A DNA stretch of 64,000 nucleotides from Diadema setosum (taxonomy: Eukaryota; Echinodermata; Echinoidea; Diadematoida; Diadematidae). The translations under genes were made by a program, and so were the position numbers. Where the stretch lies: NCBI RefSeq assembly GCF_964275005.1, contig NC_092705.1, forward strand, positions 17,015,385 through 17,079,384, read 5' to 3'. Below are positions 1 through 11,839 of this stretch, piece by piece (within the stretch, counting starts at the first letter, position 1; the number at the start of each line of letters is the position of its first letter). Under the pieces are notes generated by a model. That model did no database searches and was not told the origin of the DNA. It saw nothing but the letters and a program-made list of their open reading frames with translations.

Positions 1-289
1 CACATGATGTAAGGATGCCACCTATTGTATAATGTGATATTATCCATGTTTTTATAGAGTTTAAAACATTTTCAAGCACGCTGAAGTAGTTGGAAAATTG
101 GTTTACACACTCTCTTTATTTAGGGGGTATTAACTAATATTGCTGTACGTTTTCTTTAGAAGCCGTTTAGTTCAGATCAGAGCCATAACTGCTTTTCAAG
201 GAAGATTCTAAGAAGATTTAATAAAATAAAACAAAGCAAAAATGTAAAGGCAGCTTCTAATACGTACGTTTTGTTTTCCTATCCCGCAG

Positions 290-458
290 AAAAACGCAAG
301 TCGGCCTTCTCCGCAGCTAGCACGAGGTCGATGTTCGGCACCAGCGAAGCCCAAGTGATGACTTTTCAGCACGTCTTCGCCAACAAAGGTCGCGATTTCA
401 ACGCGGAGAACGGCACTTTTGTCTGCGAGATAAACGGCTATTACTTTATCACATTTCA
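290..458 (+). CDS. C1q-like gene 1, penultimate coding exon (first half of C1q domain)
   Basis: This exon encodes the N-terminal half of a C1q globular domain, a secreted trimerising recognition module. Visible residues include KSAFSAASTRSMF, then VMTFQHVFANKGRDF, then NGTFVCEINGYYFITF, the last being the classic G-Y-Y-F-x-x-F beta strand. A polypyrimidine acceptor ends CCCGCAG at 289 and the donor GTAAGT begins at 459. The exon enters in phase 1 and leaves in phase 2, exactly like the paralogous exon at 20619-20787, which has the same length of 169 bp. Upstream exons (signal peptide and stalk) lie left of the window. Known: C1q domains are often split by an intron in invertebrate C1q genes. 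Inferred: an innate-immune lectin-like or extracellular adaptor role. The ligand is unknown. Confidence 0.9.
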
Positions 459-1277
459 GTAAGTTGCGATATTGTATGCATGTGCGTGTACATGTACCCA
501 TTATGTATGCCCTATGTATGTATGTATGTATGTATGTATGTATGAACGTACGAATGTTTGTATGTATGAATGTATAAATGTATGTATGTATGTACTATGT
601 ATTTGTATATAGGCGTAAAATTAATAACGTATGTATTGTAACTATGGATTATGTGCATGTAACTATGTGTGCCTTTATGAATGTGCGTTCTAACTGTTAA
701 ATGATGCACCCTATATGGGGTTATGATGATAATGACAATGAATTATGTGATTTATTCCGAAGGTTCACTATTCCAAAGGTTCGTTAAATAGAAAATGAGG
801 AAAAAAAAAGAGGAAATACATACCAACGAACCTCACGTGTTTACTGATTAACGAACCTTCGGAATATCGAACTGCAACCGTTTATATCTACACAAATTGT
901 GTCTGATAGAAATGTGTCTTGACTGTGTCTGCTCCTGTATGTAGCTTACGGAATGAGATCATGAATATAAAAAAAAAAAATAAACTGTTTTCATCACGTT
1001 TCACTTAATGTGACTCTTCTCTTTTGCCCAGCTGATAAACAGGCAACAATATTCCGTTAATAATATTATTTCACTTTTGAAAGTTTTATTCCTCATTATG
1101 ACCTCATTTAGAAATGTTATCATATTAGAATAATGAAGAACCCAATCTAAGGATAGAGACCAAACTGTTATAGCAACCATTAAGGACTCCTTATTAAATA
1201 TAATAATTGTGATAATGGCAAAAAGTGATAGGCTCTAATGATAACGATCACACTGATAATCCCCCCTAAAAAAAACC

Positions 1278-1325
<48 letters not shown>

Positions 1326-1757
1326 TCAGAGTGCCTCATTCCTCTTTGGAAACGTTTCAGCTACACATATAACGTGTTTTAAGATAGTTTGAGATTAAAA
1401 AACACCTTGCCTATATGACTCAATATCAAACTTCTGATCAAATTGGTTTGCAGTTCACAGATATTGATATGTTTACTTGTTTTGTTCTATTTTTTTCAAA
1501 TTCAAACACATTTGAAACTTTACAAAATGTCATAATATTGTTTCATGTTGAAAAAAGGTGGGACAAAATGCACATAACTATGTAGTGAAGTTACTGAAAA
1601 AGAATCTATCTAAATAAAAGAAACAAGAAAGGAAACAAACTAATATTAAATAAATGATTAAAACAAACAAACATGTCACAATCAAGAAATCGGCGTTTGG
1701 CTTTCGCAAGGACGGATCATGATTAAATCAATTTTCACGTATCTGGTCTTCCTCCAG
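459..1757 (+). other. Intron of C1q-like gene 1 with simple repeats
   Basis: This 1.3-kb intron lies inside the C1q domain. It holds a TGTA-type tetranucleotide run at about 516-600, a TA run at about 1279-1320, and an inverted pair around 756-872 built on TTCCGAAGGTTC and GAACCTTCGGAA with AACGAACC words, probably a small MITE relic. No coding sequence was seen. Confidence 0.75.
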
Positions 1758-2001
1758 CCTGAGGTCGTACGACGGTCGTCACCTGGGCGTCGTCCTGATG
1801 AAGAACGAAGACGTGGTCACTGCCATCTTCTCCGACGCCAGCGAAAGGAACGTAATGGATAGTCAGAGTGTGATCCTGCCCCTGGAGAAGGGGGACAGGG
1901 TGTACCTCCGCCTCAGCCCCTCCGAAAGATTCGCCGTCTACAGCGACGCGTCCTTCAAATACAGCACCTTCAGTGGGTTCCTCCTCTACAGGGGGAACTA
2001 G
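1758..2001 (+). CDS. C1q-like gene 1, terminal coding exon (second half of C1q domain)
   Basis: This exon completes the C1q domain and ends in TAG. It reads LRSYDGRHLGVVLMKNEDVV, then the ASERNVMDSQSVILPLEKGD segment, then VYLRLSPSERFAVYSDASF, ending STFSGFLLYRGN. The FSGFLLY motif is the usual last strand of C1q domains. The acceptor is CTTCCTCCAG at 1757. With phase 2 entry the joint codon is CA|C, giving ...ITFHLRSYDG, which matches ITFTFRSYDN in the paralogue. The 244-bp length equals that of the paralogous exon at 21471-21714. Codon use is markedly GC-richer than the flanking DNA, as expected for a real exon. Confidence 0.92.
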
Positions 2002-2246
2002 ATCAGGGCGTGGTCGTGATGATAGTTGTGGTAGTGGTGAAGGTGGTGGTGAAAATGATTGATATGCCGGAGGGAGTGAATTACAAGAGAATAAGCGAGA
2101 AAAAACGGACAAACTAAGTTGGAAGGACACCCGCACAGAGGTATACACATTCTACGGTCGCATTTACGTAAGACTACTGACATCAATATTTAGCGAGCCT
2201 TTAATAGATCTGCGGCACGAACGCTAAGACAAAGCTATGAAGCAGA

Positions 2247-2260
2247 AATAAATGAATAAA
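2247..2260 (+). terminator. Polyadenylation signals of C1q-like gene 1
   Basis: Two overlapping-type AATAAA hexamers occur at 2247-2252 and 2255-2260, about 250 bp after the stop codon, followed by an A-rich stretch. The position suits the 3' end of the transcript. The assignment rests only on motif and distance. Confidence 0.5.
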
Positions 2261-2588
2261 CAAAAAAAAAATGTTCTGCACATGCGCAAGACAGCTAGTT
2301 CCATTCTCACACCAGGATGAGGCGCGTCGTGAACATTTATAGCATCGCAGATCTAAAACTCGCTAATTATGATTCAGAGACGAGAACATATAGCTGTGAG
2401 GAAGGCAAGAGATAAATAGGTGGCAAGAGAGGATTAGTCGAAACAAATTAAGTAACAACCAAAACGAATGAGAACACAGAGTATAACGCTATATCTACAG
2501 TTGAAGTCCAAGTTAATGGTTAAGCGAGAGAACACAGTGCAAACTACATAAATACTCGGATCACCTATATTATAATTGCCTAATAAAC

Positions 2589-2748
2589 AGGGGCCGCGGC
2601 CGCTTAAACGGGAAGAATCTAAGGGCGGAATCTTTGGAAATTGAAATTCATGCGTGTTGTGATTTTTTTTTTGACGAGCCGAAAGTGTATTGGGGGGGGG
2701 GGGGGGCTGCAGCCCCCAGCCCCCCCCCCCCCCCTTCCGCGGCCCCTT
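2589..2748. mobile_element. Short GC-rich MITE, possibly hAT-like
   Basis: The left end AGGGGCCGCGG is inverted at the right end as CCGCGGCCCCT, giving TIRs of about 11 bp. The interior carries a G run followed by CTGCAG and a C run, which forms a perfect foldback at 2692-2735. The CAGGGG-type start resembles hAT-family ends, but no clear 8-bp target duplication was seen. The family is inferred. Confidence 0.45.
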
Positions 2749-3442
2749 ATCCGATTCAGTCTCCGGACATTGCCGGGAGAGACTGATATTATGTATAAAT
2801 ACGTAGAAATCAATCAATCCTAAAATAGCTTCATAAATGAGTATGAGAAAACAGAAATGCAGGGAGAGAGAGGAAGGGAGTACCAGTAGCTGTATACATA
2901 AGAGCATGACAACTCACGTTGAGGAAGCCAACAATACGTCCCGTACTTTGCGTACTATCACATGTACGCCCTCTCTAAACTGATTTTTTAAACTTGACGT
3001 CTGCATAGATTTGGCAAAATGAAGAAAATGAACTCTTCAGGCCCTAACTCAAGAGTGACATTCATGATGAGCTATCCAGATCATCTGCGTCAATTAGAAA
3101 TAATGCTGAAAAACTTGAAGAATATGATCTTTAACATCCATATGAACATTTTCAAGTCTTGCGTAATTCAGGCGATGTGAAAAACGCAGAGAAATCTTTA
3201 TGCCGATGTTATCATGTTTGATGTGATAATGTTGCCTGTTACATGTACATTTTATACGATCTCAGTGTTTGGCATGAAACTTTTACCGTACATACAACGA
3301 TGCATACGTGTGATAGTACAGTGTATACTGGTTTATAATGCGTGTTATCAACTGTGGGATGATAGGGCCTCATTATGAAGCATCTCTTTGATTTGTTCTC
3401 ATTCAACTCGGAACAAAGTGCTATTGGGGTCATCCCAAAGAA

Positions 3443-3960
3443 TTAGACATCCACGAGCCATTATTCATATGGCCAACGAGCTAGATATTGAAAAAAAAAA
3501 AGACGCCTTGAGTCCTACTCCCATGCACGAGTCATACAGCCCTAAAACCTACGAGTCATACACCAAAGTAAAACTGGACCACACTCTGGACATTAAAGAA
3601 TGAATCCCACGTGTTGTATGATACTAGGCTATAGATAGCACGACCTCAACACTATCATATAGGCAAAAAGATCGGCAAACGACAATGCGCCCGTAGACAT
3701 AATTTCTGTGATGTCTGCTCGTTGATGTTGTGTTTTGTTTTTTTAAATTGAGCTCATGGGCCTTATTTGCCTCTACATGTCCAGCACGTGGGGCTTATTT
3801 GCCTTGTGTCTAGCTAGTGAACGTTATATCTTGTTAACCTGGTGATGTCAAGCTCATGGGCCTTGTTCACTTAGTGTCTGGCTCGTTGGCTGTACGACTC
3901 GTGAGCGGTATGACTCGTGGGTGTTGAGCTCGTGACATGCACCCGTGCTATTAACTCAAG
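3443..3960. repeat. ACGAG-word repeat region, partly inverted
   Basis: The left part has several copies of ACGAGTCATAC-like and CCAACGAGC words (about 3450-3570). The right part carries their reverse complements (GTATGACTCGTG, GCTCGTTGG; about 3840-3945). The whole could be a decayed long-TIR MITE. Boundaries are approximate and no target duplication was identified. Confidence 0.4.
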
Positions 3961-4282
3961 ACAGACCTAACCCTATAGGTTTTTATCAAGGCAATAGTGC
4001 TCTGAACGCAGGAATATAATCCTTTGAATCTCATGTAATTTGATTAACATTCAATTTAACAAATTCACCAAATCTCCACATGTGACTTCGACATTTACTT
4101 CCTGTTTCCTTGAAGTAATATTTATTCATATCCCAAAGAAGACGTAAAAGTGGCAATATAATCTCGTGTATAAGGTTTAATATCAAGTACTGTTTAAAGT
4201 ATGATGAAATTGACAAGTGTTAGACTGTAGTGAGACAATTTCGTAACGTCTAATTGTGCGATCCAAGTCATTTACGGGCTTT

Positions 4283-4370
4283 TTGCCCCCTTTTCGCCCT
4301 CTCAGAAACACGTAATTGTATAGGGACATCTTGGAAAGCATTTTTTTTTTCTTGAAAATAAAGAAAAAGC

Positions 4371-4426
<56 letters not shown>

Positions 4427-4517
4427 GCCCCCTTTTCGCCCTCTCAGAAACACGTAATTGTATAGGGACATCTTGGAAAGCATTTTTTTTCTTGAAAATA
4501 AAGAAAAAGCAAAATTA

Positions 4518-4558
<41 letters not shown>

Positions 4559-4580
4559 TTATGATATATATATATATATA

Positions 4581-4634
<54 letters not shown>
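4283..4634. repeat. Tandem duplication of about 142 bp with TA microsatellite tails
   Basis: A block beginning GCCCCCTTTTCGCCCTCTCA occurs at 4284 and again at 4427, nearly identical through TTGGAAAGCATTTT and AAGAAAAAGCAAAATTAT. Each copy ends in a long TA array, the second extending to about 4634. It is probably a replication or unequal-exchange product. The open frames here are TA-repeat artefacts. Confidence 0.85.
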
Positions 4635-4637
<3 letters not shown>

Positions 4638-4987
4638 CAGAATCCGCGTACAGATTATAAGAATATCATGCATTCTTGTCATTCTGTAATAACTATCATT
4701 ACATGGAGCATCAGGGAAATTGACCCCGTGACAAAGGTCAATGGCAGCGTTTAAGAGCAGGAAGGGGGCACAGCTGAAGGGATGATAGTAATTTAGTCAA
4801 TGACAGGTAGACAATACGTTAAGTTCTTTTAAAAATGCAAGGCGATTGTAATTGCCAAAAAAAAAGGTATACATACGTTAGTTTTCCTGAAAATACATCG
4901 ATGGTGATATCATGCCAGAAAAGCCTCATAACAAATCTTGACGTCACCCATGTCATCTGAGAAGTTTTTGATCCTGATTTATCCACG

Positions 4988-5267
4988 TACTGTCCCTGCT
5001 GGAAAGAACACTGTCCCACAGTGTGAGAAACACAGTGTGAAATCTCTTCAAACTGTTAAATTCGAACGTTTTAACAGCGTGAATACATAGACTCATAGTG
5101 AATCATCAATTCACAGTGTGACACAGAACATTACCATGTAAACACTCTGTGAAAACCAAACCACAGTGTGAAATCATCTCCAATTCGAGCCTTTTCACAT
5201 AGTCGACTATGTGACCACACTGTGAACACACTGTGAAACACTGTGTTCTTTTCCAGTAGAGCGGGTA
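4988..5267. mobile_element. MITE rich in the word CACAGTGTG
   Basis: The ends are inverted: CTGGAAAGAACAC near 4998 on the left and GTGTTCTTTTCCAG near 5243-5256 on the right, each a few bases inside a TAC/GTA step. Between them CACAGTGTG or CACACTGTG occurs at least six times, so the strand can fold at several registers. It carries no coding potential. Confidence 0.55.
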
Positions 5268-8200
5268 CTGAAAGAAATGAATCTGCACCCGTTTTTCTGT
5301 AAACCTAGTCATTGGTATTTTGATGTATGATAACATCTTTGAATGTGTTATGAAATTCAGTCCAGTTTCATTCTATGCCAGAGAAGCATTTGCTCTCTTT
5401 GTTCAAATATTGGCGAAGATGTATTAAAATACATTACAATCCTGTAAATGATCATATTATTTCTGAGTCTTCTGGATTTTCTTCTTCGTGTTGTAACCAT
5501 GAACAGCAAGGTAATAATGATGGGAAAAGGAGTGATGGTAATAACCTCTTTTGGTTATGATAGACATAACATTCCATTAATATCACAATAATCGTATCAT
5601 CATCGTTATAATTGACATGATGAAACATTAGAAACATTGATGAAGAAGAGGGGCAAAAAAAAAATGTATTGGATTGTGACGTCTGAAATGACGTTCTTTC
5701 AAAATACCACATGAAGAGTTATCTTTAGGGCCTATAAGTACAAAGTTTGTCGTCTGTTCACTTACGTATCCAAAATCAAACAAATTTAATGCATCATGTT
5801 GACACTGTGAATACTTGTACTACCCCAGAATATATCCCAGCGATATTGACCGTATTGAATTTTTGGGTTTGGGACTTGCAAGGATAATTCAATAGGACTT
5901 ACGATATCACCTCTTTTTAAGAGTGATAAACTTACATAAAATGGAAGAAGAAGGTTAAGAAATGGACATTGGGCATTCAGCAGATACCATATCAATTTAT
6001 GTTAAGGGCACATTCGTCACATTTTTTTTTTATTCTAGAACTGTGCCCCCAGCACTTTTCAAATTGATTGTATGTTATCTGTACTTATATAATCTTTATA
6101 TCTATATTTCCTTAAAAAAATAAACTGAAACAGATATCAATCTTCGAATGAATAGATGGCTATTTTAAAGTCTTTTTTTTTTCATTTTATTATTTTTGTT
6201 TACATCTGCATGTTTCTTGTAAATTGTGATGAAAGCAATGATTCCAACATACAAACTGTATATCATTTGAGTTATCAATATATCATTTGAAATAATACGT
6301 TACCCCTAGAAACAGAAACGCAACAGTTAGGAGTATAAGCGTATACTTTGTATGTTAACAACTTAGTGAATCTATTTTCCTATACAAATCTCTAGCGTTT
6401 TTGACTTGCAATTTCCTGCGAGATAAAAGAAAAAGAAAAAGAAAAACTTTCCTCATGAACAGGCTTTACTCCAGTGGTCAGTTAATATCACTGGATTTTT
6501 GGCTGGCAGTGGGACGCGTACATTAATGTAGTTTGCAGTCTCGTGGCCTGCCAACGTCGATTCCAGAAGTTTTTAGAAGGAACACAGTACATTATGATGA
6601 CTGACATTGATTTGGGATCGATTTGCCATGATAGCATAAAGTGTACGCCTTCCTTCAAACCCTCTGAGATATTGCTGGAGATTTGGTTGTTTGTTTGTTT
6701 GCTTGTTTTTTAATCATTATTCGTAGAAATGAGACTTGACCCGTTTCTGTCACTCATCTTAGGGAACAACCCTATCCTCCCCCGTGAAGTTTTGACCGGT
6801 TTCCCCTGAGAGTAAAGTTTCCAAAGTTTAAGGAGCATCGCACTTCTGAGAATTTAGTGTAAGGCTCAGTACCAGCTGCTTGAAACCGAACTTCTCTGAA
6901 AAAAAAAAAATAGACGGAAAAAAAATAACTCGAAGGCCTTCCGCTCTAGAGCCACTGCCAAGCTAACTCGGCGCACAGAGACCCGTTTCCAACTAAGGTC
7001 AGATATTTTTCTCGCTTGACAGCGTTTGACATAATAATGGACAGTGCATGATGCAACTGTTACCATGGAGCTACAACATGCAACAAATCATTGCTGTTTT
7101 TATCGCACGTAGATTTTGATAAAATGTCGTAGGTGAACACACTCAAATGATGTGAAGGTCCCTCTCAGCAAAGACACTTAACTCTACTATCTTTCAGCTG
7201 TCTTTGGTCCCTAGATGCTAGCATCGAGGTACGTGCGGCTCCCATCAACCTTCCCATCTTTGTCCCCCCTATAACAATCACATCCTGTTTTCGGGTGTAA
7301 GCACGAACCGGCCGAACAGGAGGTTGCTTTGCCGTGCACTTAATTGTCTCTAGTACCCTGAAGATACTGACACTGAATTTCTGAAGCTTGTCTGCAAATT
7401 GATAACACTATGCATTATGAAAAGGAGACAGTTAAAAAGAAAAAAAAAAACACTTCATGTTAAACTGACCGTGATGGAAAGAGTACCAAAGCTCACAGAA
7501 CGGTAGACGCTTTGTTAACCCCGACGTTAAACATGTCAAAAAGTAGAAACGTGATTTAATTCTATATGGTCAAGTGTTTTCATGAAAATAGCGTCAGTGG
7601 TTACAATCGTAATAATGATTCATAGTGGCCTGTGTACACATAAAAATCATCAGTTTCCTTTTTTTAGCGGAATAATCAAGGAGAAAGAATATTCGCAGCA
7701 AGTGCTTGTTATTACTAAATAGTCGACCAAGAGCATTGATCATATAATTATAAGTGTTGTTGTTTTTTTTTTTCGAAAAGCAATAACAGAGATTTGAGTG
7801 TGACATCAACACATCAGGTGTTTTTGATATGTAGCGTTAACGATATATACTATCAACAAAACGTGTGAAACTTTCAAATACCATACATTTTATTTCATGT
7901 TCAATCTTGGTGAAATGTCTATTCAGTTAATGTTTGATTTACTCTTCACACAGTCAGCATTGCCACGAAGCGATTCCACACTGTTTTTCCCGGAGATTTC
8001 TATTCTGTAATTATCAATGTTTTGCGTGCAAGTTATAGGCCTTTACTCGAGGCTTTGAAGACTAAATGGATTTTGGTTTTCTCCAAAGTGCTCTCTAACG
8101 TTCAAACATTTGTCGAGTTGAACATTTCTGGCACAAGACACAATATTGCTCGTCCCCCTCTCTACCATGTATAGGTCCTACACACAAAAAATATCTGTGT

Positions 8201-8695
8201 GCGTGTGTAACCTTGTCTACTTAACTACTACAACGAAAGGATTAAGAGTGCCCTCCATTTTTATTTATTTTTTTTCATATAGCCGTTTTCCTCGCTGTCC
8301 ATAAGTTGTTACTGTCTCAACAACTTTTCGCGTGATAAAGCATCACTTCGGACGGCCGATCCAGGGAAATAGGTGACTTGGCGCAGAGACAGAAAAAGAA
8401 AATATAATTCAATTAATAGTCTTCCCAGAAGAAGCAATTAAGTTTGCCGTTGTTGCATAACATTCAGAGTGAAAAAAAAAAAGGGAGAGAGATGCATCTT
8501 AACCTGACATTAGTGCAGCTTGAGTGCAATCCAGTTTTGTTGACTCTCAATTTATAAAGGACTACCTTCTCATTGGGAGGATCAAATGCTGTAGGCAGTA
8601 TAGCGGCGAGAACAATTATTATCATTTTGTTCTCAATTCAACGTCTCAGTCACAAAACGCAATATTGCGAGATTTGAATGTCTCTGCCACTCTAG
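5268..8695. other. Intergenic AT-rich DNA
   Basis: No supportable gene was seen in this stretch on either strand. Only short A and T runs and minor simple sequence occur. The open frames here are short and lack recognisable domains. Confidence 0.6.
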
Positions 8696-8958
8696 CGCAT
8701 CCTCTGTGAGAGACGAGTTCACCCCTCTGAAAGAAATCGATACGTCCCGACATTCAACAGAAAGACTGGGCGTCATTTTCGTGGCATCACGAGGCAGAAT
8801 CGAACGCACGGTTCCACCAATGACAGTGAACATCATACTCTGCTTGATAGCGAGAGCACAAGTTCTGTGGCCAGCTCCTTGTTGATCATAACTGGTCCAT
8901 CGACGATCATCGGAAAGACTACCAACTTCAACACCACATCATCCGATTCGGTACGAAG
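8696..8958 (+). CDS. Candidate unassigned coding exon
   Basis: I do not recognise this sequence. It is a 263-bp GC-richer block bounded by a pyrimidine-rich acceptor (TGCCACTCTAG, ending 8695) and a donor GAAG|GTAATC at 8959. Entering in phase 0 it is open for 87 codons and leaves in phase 2, with no start codon. It contains the segments SERNRYVPTFNRKTG, TLLDSESTSSVASS and TTNFNTTSSDSVRR. The Ser/Thr-rich style resembles the linker exons of the C1q gene downstream. Against it, the other plus-strand frame is also open for about 95 codons and the minus strand for 67, so the openness may be chance. It could be an exon of an unseen gene, a relic of a third C1q-family stalk, or non-coding. Confidence 0.28.
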
Positions 8959-10240
8959 GTAATCAATATTATTATAATCCGCTTTCCCATGTTGTGTTTA
9001 CACACGTGTCTTGCACGCTTTAATCAGAAGTTTTGTTCTTGCCACATTAGGAATTTATCGACGTGATCAATGATGCAACGATAGTGTTTGTGATTTAACG
9101 ATCATAATTATTGAAAGATAACTTCTTCCTCTTAAGAGTCATAACAGCTCCCAAAGTTTTATTTCTTTGTCTAGATGAAATACGCACGTACATTATGGCT
9201 TGAATAATAAATTACAGGTTGATAATTTTCGCAAACGTGCAATGTTATTGAAAAGTTTGAGTAAAACTTGAGAACCGATGACTTCTAACGGAAAAGAATA
9301 ATTTCTATGTTTTGGATTATCTACAAGCTTTGAACATTGTGGGGAAAAACAACAAAAGAATCGGTGGTATGGGGAAACAATACATGAAAATGTGTAGGCA
9401 AAATCAGATTACGGCCCTTCAAATTATATTAAAAAGCAAGCAAACAAAGAAAATATGGATAAAAACAATAATATTCTAAAGGAAACATGATATCAATTCA
9501 AATGGGAGAGTCGTGTACACGATAATCCAATACAGACTATGCGATGGTATAACTTAAATGCTTTTTAGCAAAACTAATAAATACATGGGAAAAAAAAGAT
9601 AGATAGGTACGTAGGTATAGGTAGGTAGATAGATAGATAAATAAATAAACAGATAAATAAATAAAAGAGGTGTTCGCACTCCCACACACACACAAAAAAA
9701 AAACACACAAAAACAATGCATCGATGGCCTCACAACATTTTTACTCGCAGGCGCAGTAGGCTGGAATAGGGAATTTGTTTATTGACCATAAAACAACAGC
9801 AACCGACCAAACGACAAAACAAAACCAAGTACGATTGCAAGATTTTAAATGTGTCTACAGTTGATAAGTCCCTTCAAATCCGAATGTATATCATACTGAT
9901 TTTAAAATTTGTGTAAACATATTATGTTATTTAAATCTATGCCATGACTAGTGTAGATTGGTCTGAAACCTTACCTTAGTATTATTTATAATACTTCCAG
10001 AAGTGACGCACTTCATCCCATCACTTATGATGCCGTCCCGCCCATGTATATTTATGTTTACACTCTGTTTTGGTTTATACAAAATATGAGAAATTCTGGA
10101 ATTTGTGCCAAGGATGATTAATGATGTGGATGAATCATGTGAATTAGCTTGATAATGGATTTCCCTTAACGCGGTCAAGGTGTGGTTGAAAAAAAAAAAA
10201 AATCTTTGTGACCTCTGCAGGGAAGTCGCTGACCAACTTT
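8959..10240. other. Intergenic DNA with GATA-like simple repeats
   Basis: AT-rich sequence. A TAGATAGATAAATAAATA-type simple repeat occupies about 9597-9665, followed by short CA and A runs. No gene was seen. Confidence 0.6.
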
Positions 10241-10261
10241 TGTGATCAACTACAGTTGTAT

Positions 10262-10440
10262 TATAGGAATAACGCATGCCGCGGAGTTGTTTAGCGAGTA
10301 TGCAGTGCACGAGAGGTTTCTTCTGAGCATGCGCACTCCACACGAGCCGAAGGCGAGTGTGGAGTGTGCATGCGAAGAAGAAACCTCGAGTGCACTGCAT
10401 ATATCGCTGAACAACGACGGGAAAATGCGTTATTCCTTTT
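10262..10440. mobile_element. Long perfect-stem foldback element
   Basis: The left arm (from GGAATAACGCAT at about 10267) is inverted in the right arm (ending ATGCGTTATTCC at about 10437), with matching inner words GCAGTGCACGAG and CTCGAGTGCACTGC, then GGTTTCTTC and GAAGAAACC, then GCGCACTCCACAC and GTGTGGAGTG. Each arm is about 80 bp and the loop about 11 bp. Farther out, ATAAGATGGCTAAGTAATTT (10440-10459) is inverted at about 10831-10851, so the foldback may be part of a larger 10.2-10.86 kb element. The superfamily is unknown. Confidence 0.65.
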
Positions 10441-10617
10441 ATAAGATGGCTAAGTAATTTCAAACGCGAGGTGAATATACCTTGTATGAGAAAGAAATAA
10501 TGAAATAAATCGAATATCAAAGATTTTGAAATTGTACTCACCGTTGGAAAATGGCCCAGAGTAACGTTAGGCTTTCCCCGAGATTACCCCATCCCAGCTT
10601 GTGTTGAATACTTACGT

Positions 10618-10800
10618 ACTGTAAAAGTGGATATTTTCGCGTGACTAATTTTTCGCGCTTGGCCGGGTCGCGCTAGTTTCTGGTTGCGCGAAATGCGCGA
10701 AAATTTGAACACCGCGAAAATTTCAACCGTGGATTAGACAGTTTGGGTGCGCGAAAATCCCACGGGCGTGCAGGGATAGACACTTTTCGCGAATGATCAC
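10618..10800. mobile_element. MITE fragment, TACTGTAAAAGTGG type
   Basis: It begins with TACTGTAAAAGTGGATATTT (about 10616) and is rich in CGCGAAAAT and ATTTTCGCG words up to about 10800. Repeats starting TACTGTAAAAG with GCGAAAA interiors are common TA-target MITEs in marine invertebrates (established knowledge, broadly). No clean right terminus was found, so this copy is a fragment. Confidence 0.4.
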
Positions 10801-11542
10801 GTGGTACACTTTGACCAATCAGCAAGCTGGAAATTACTTAGCCATCTTATAAATCCTGATTGTTTGCGTAAATAATCATTTTGCTATTCAAGTTAGTACA
10901 CGAATTGAACATGCATTTCCACACGATGTTCGAGTTTGATAAAACTGAATAGAATCAGAAAACAGAATATAAGCGAAGTTCCATTGATACCGGATATAGA
11001 GTAAGAAAATGTTGGAATCTTAAACACTGTATTTTTTTCTTCGTCAAATATTATGTGACCATGGTGTGAAAATGAGGAGACAGATGTCATTTTAGATGAT
11101 AAGATTTCAATTAAAGGTGAATTTCCGGTACCCACACCTTCAGGCTTCTCATATAGGTCACTCATCATACCTCAATGCTGACCTTCAATACTAACAAAGT
11201 TCCAAAGAAGTAAGCAACATTATACAGTAACGAAAATGAAAAGTTTATGCCCATGCCTACCATTTGTAGTCCCATCATTATACAAGGCTCTTCTATAAAA
11301 AAAATGTCCCGCTGAGGACAGCCATTTTTGAATAGCATTGGTATTGTGAACAATTGCTATGTCAAGAGTGGTAACATCAGTCGAGCGTTGTCTGGATATG
11401 TATCGTGTATGGTGTAAATCATCTTGAAAACATCGATTATCTTACATTGAGCAGGAAATGACTCCGAGGAAAAACAGATCAAACGTCAGGTGAGTTATCT
11501 ATTCTCTCAGCCCAGGGATTTTGCTTTTCATGTGACCTTAAA

Positions 11543-11838
11543 GGTAGATTCCATTCTTGCAACTTAATGTAGTAATGTTATGGTGCGTATTTTAAATCAA
11601 GATATAACAGTACAATTTTTTGTTTTGATATATCGGGACAAAGTAAGAAAGTCGGATAATTTAGATGCTCAACATACATCCACGAAATGGTGATATTTGT
11701 CCCAAACGCTTGCAATAAAGGCCAGTATAACTCGGAAATATCATACCTTCATAAAAACAAACCAATAGGTTTCACAATAAAAAGTAATTTGTCTTTTCTT
11801 TTTCTTGCCTAGAACTACAAGAATGACCACCTCCTTTC
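11543..11838. mobile_element. Possible short MITE with AAAGG ends
   Basis: AAAGGTAGATTCCATTCTTG at the left is imperfectly inverted at the right as CAAGAATGACCACCTCCTTT, separated by about 260 bp of AT-rich DNA. It carries no coding potential and the target site is unclear. Confidence 0.4.
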
Positions 11839-11839
11839 T

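Noticed and set aside
1735-2186. Minus-strand frames opposite the C1q terminal exon
   Set aside because: Antisense shadows of a well-supported C1q domain.
2434-2907. 157-codon minus-strand frame
   Set aside because: It crosses the G/C-run foldback MITE, and its composition (Pro and Gly runs) comes from homopolymers.
4268-4754. Open frames rich in Tyr-Ile repeats on both strands
   Set aside because: They are translations of the TA microsatellite in the tandem duplication, not proteins.
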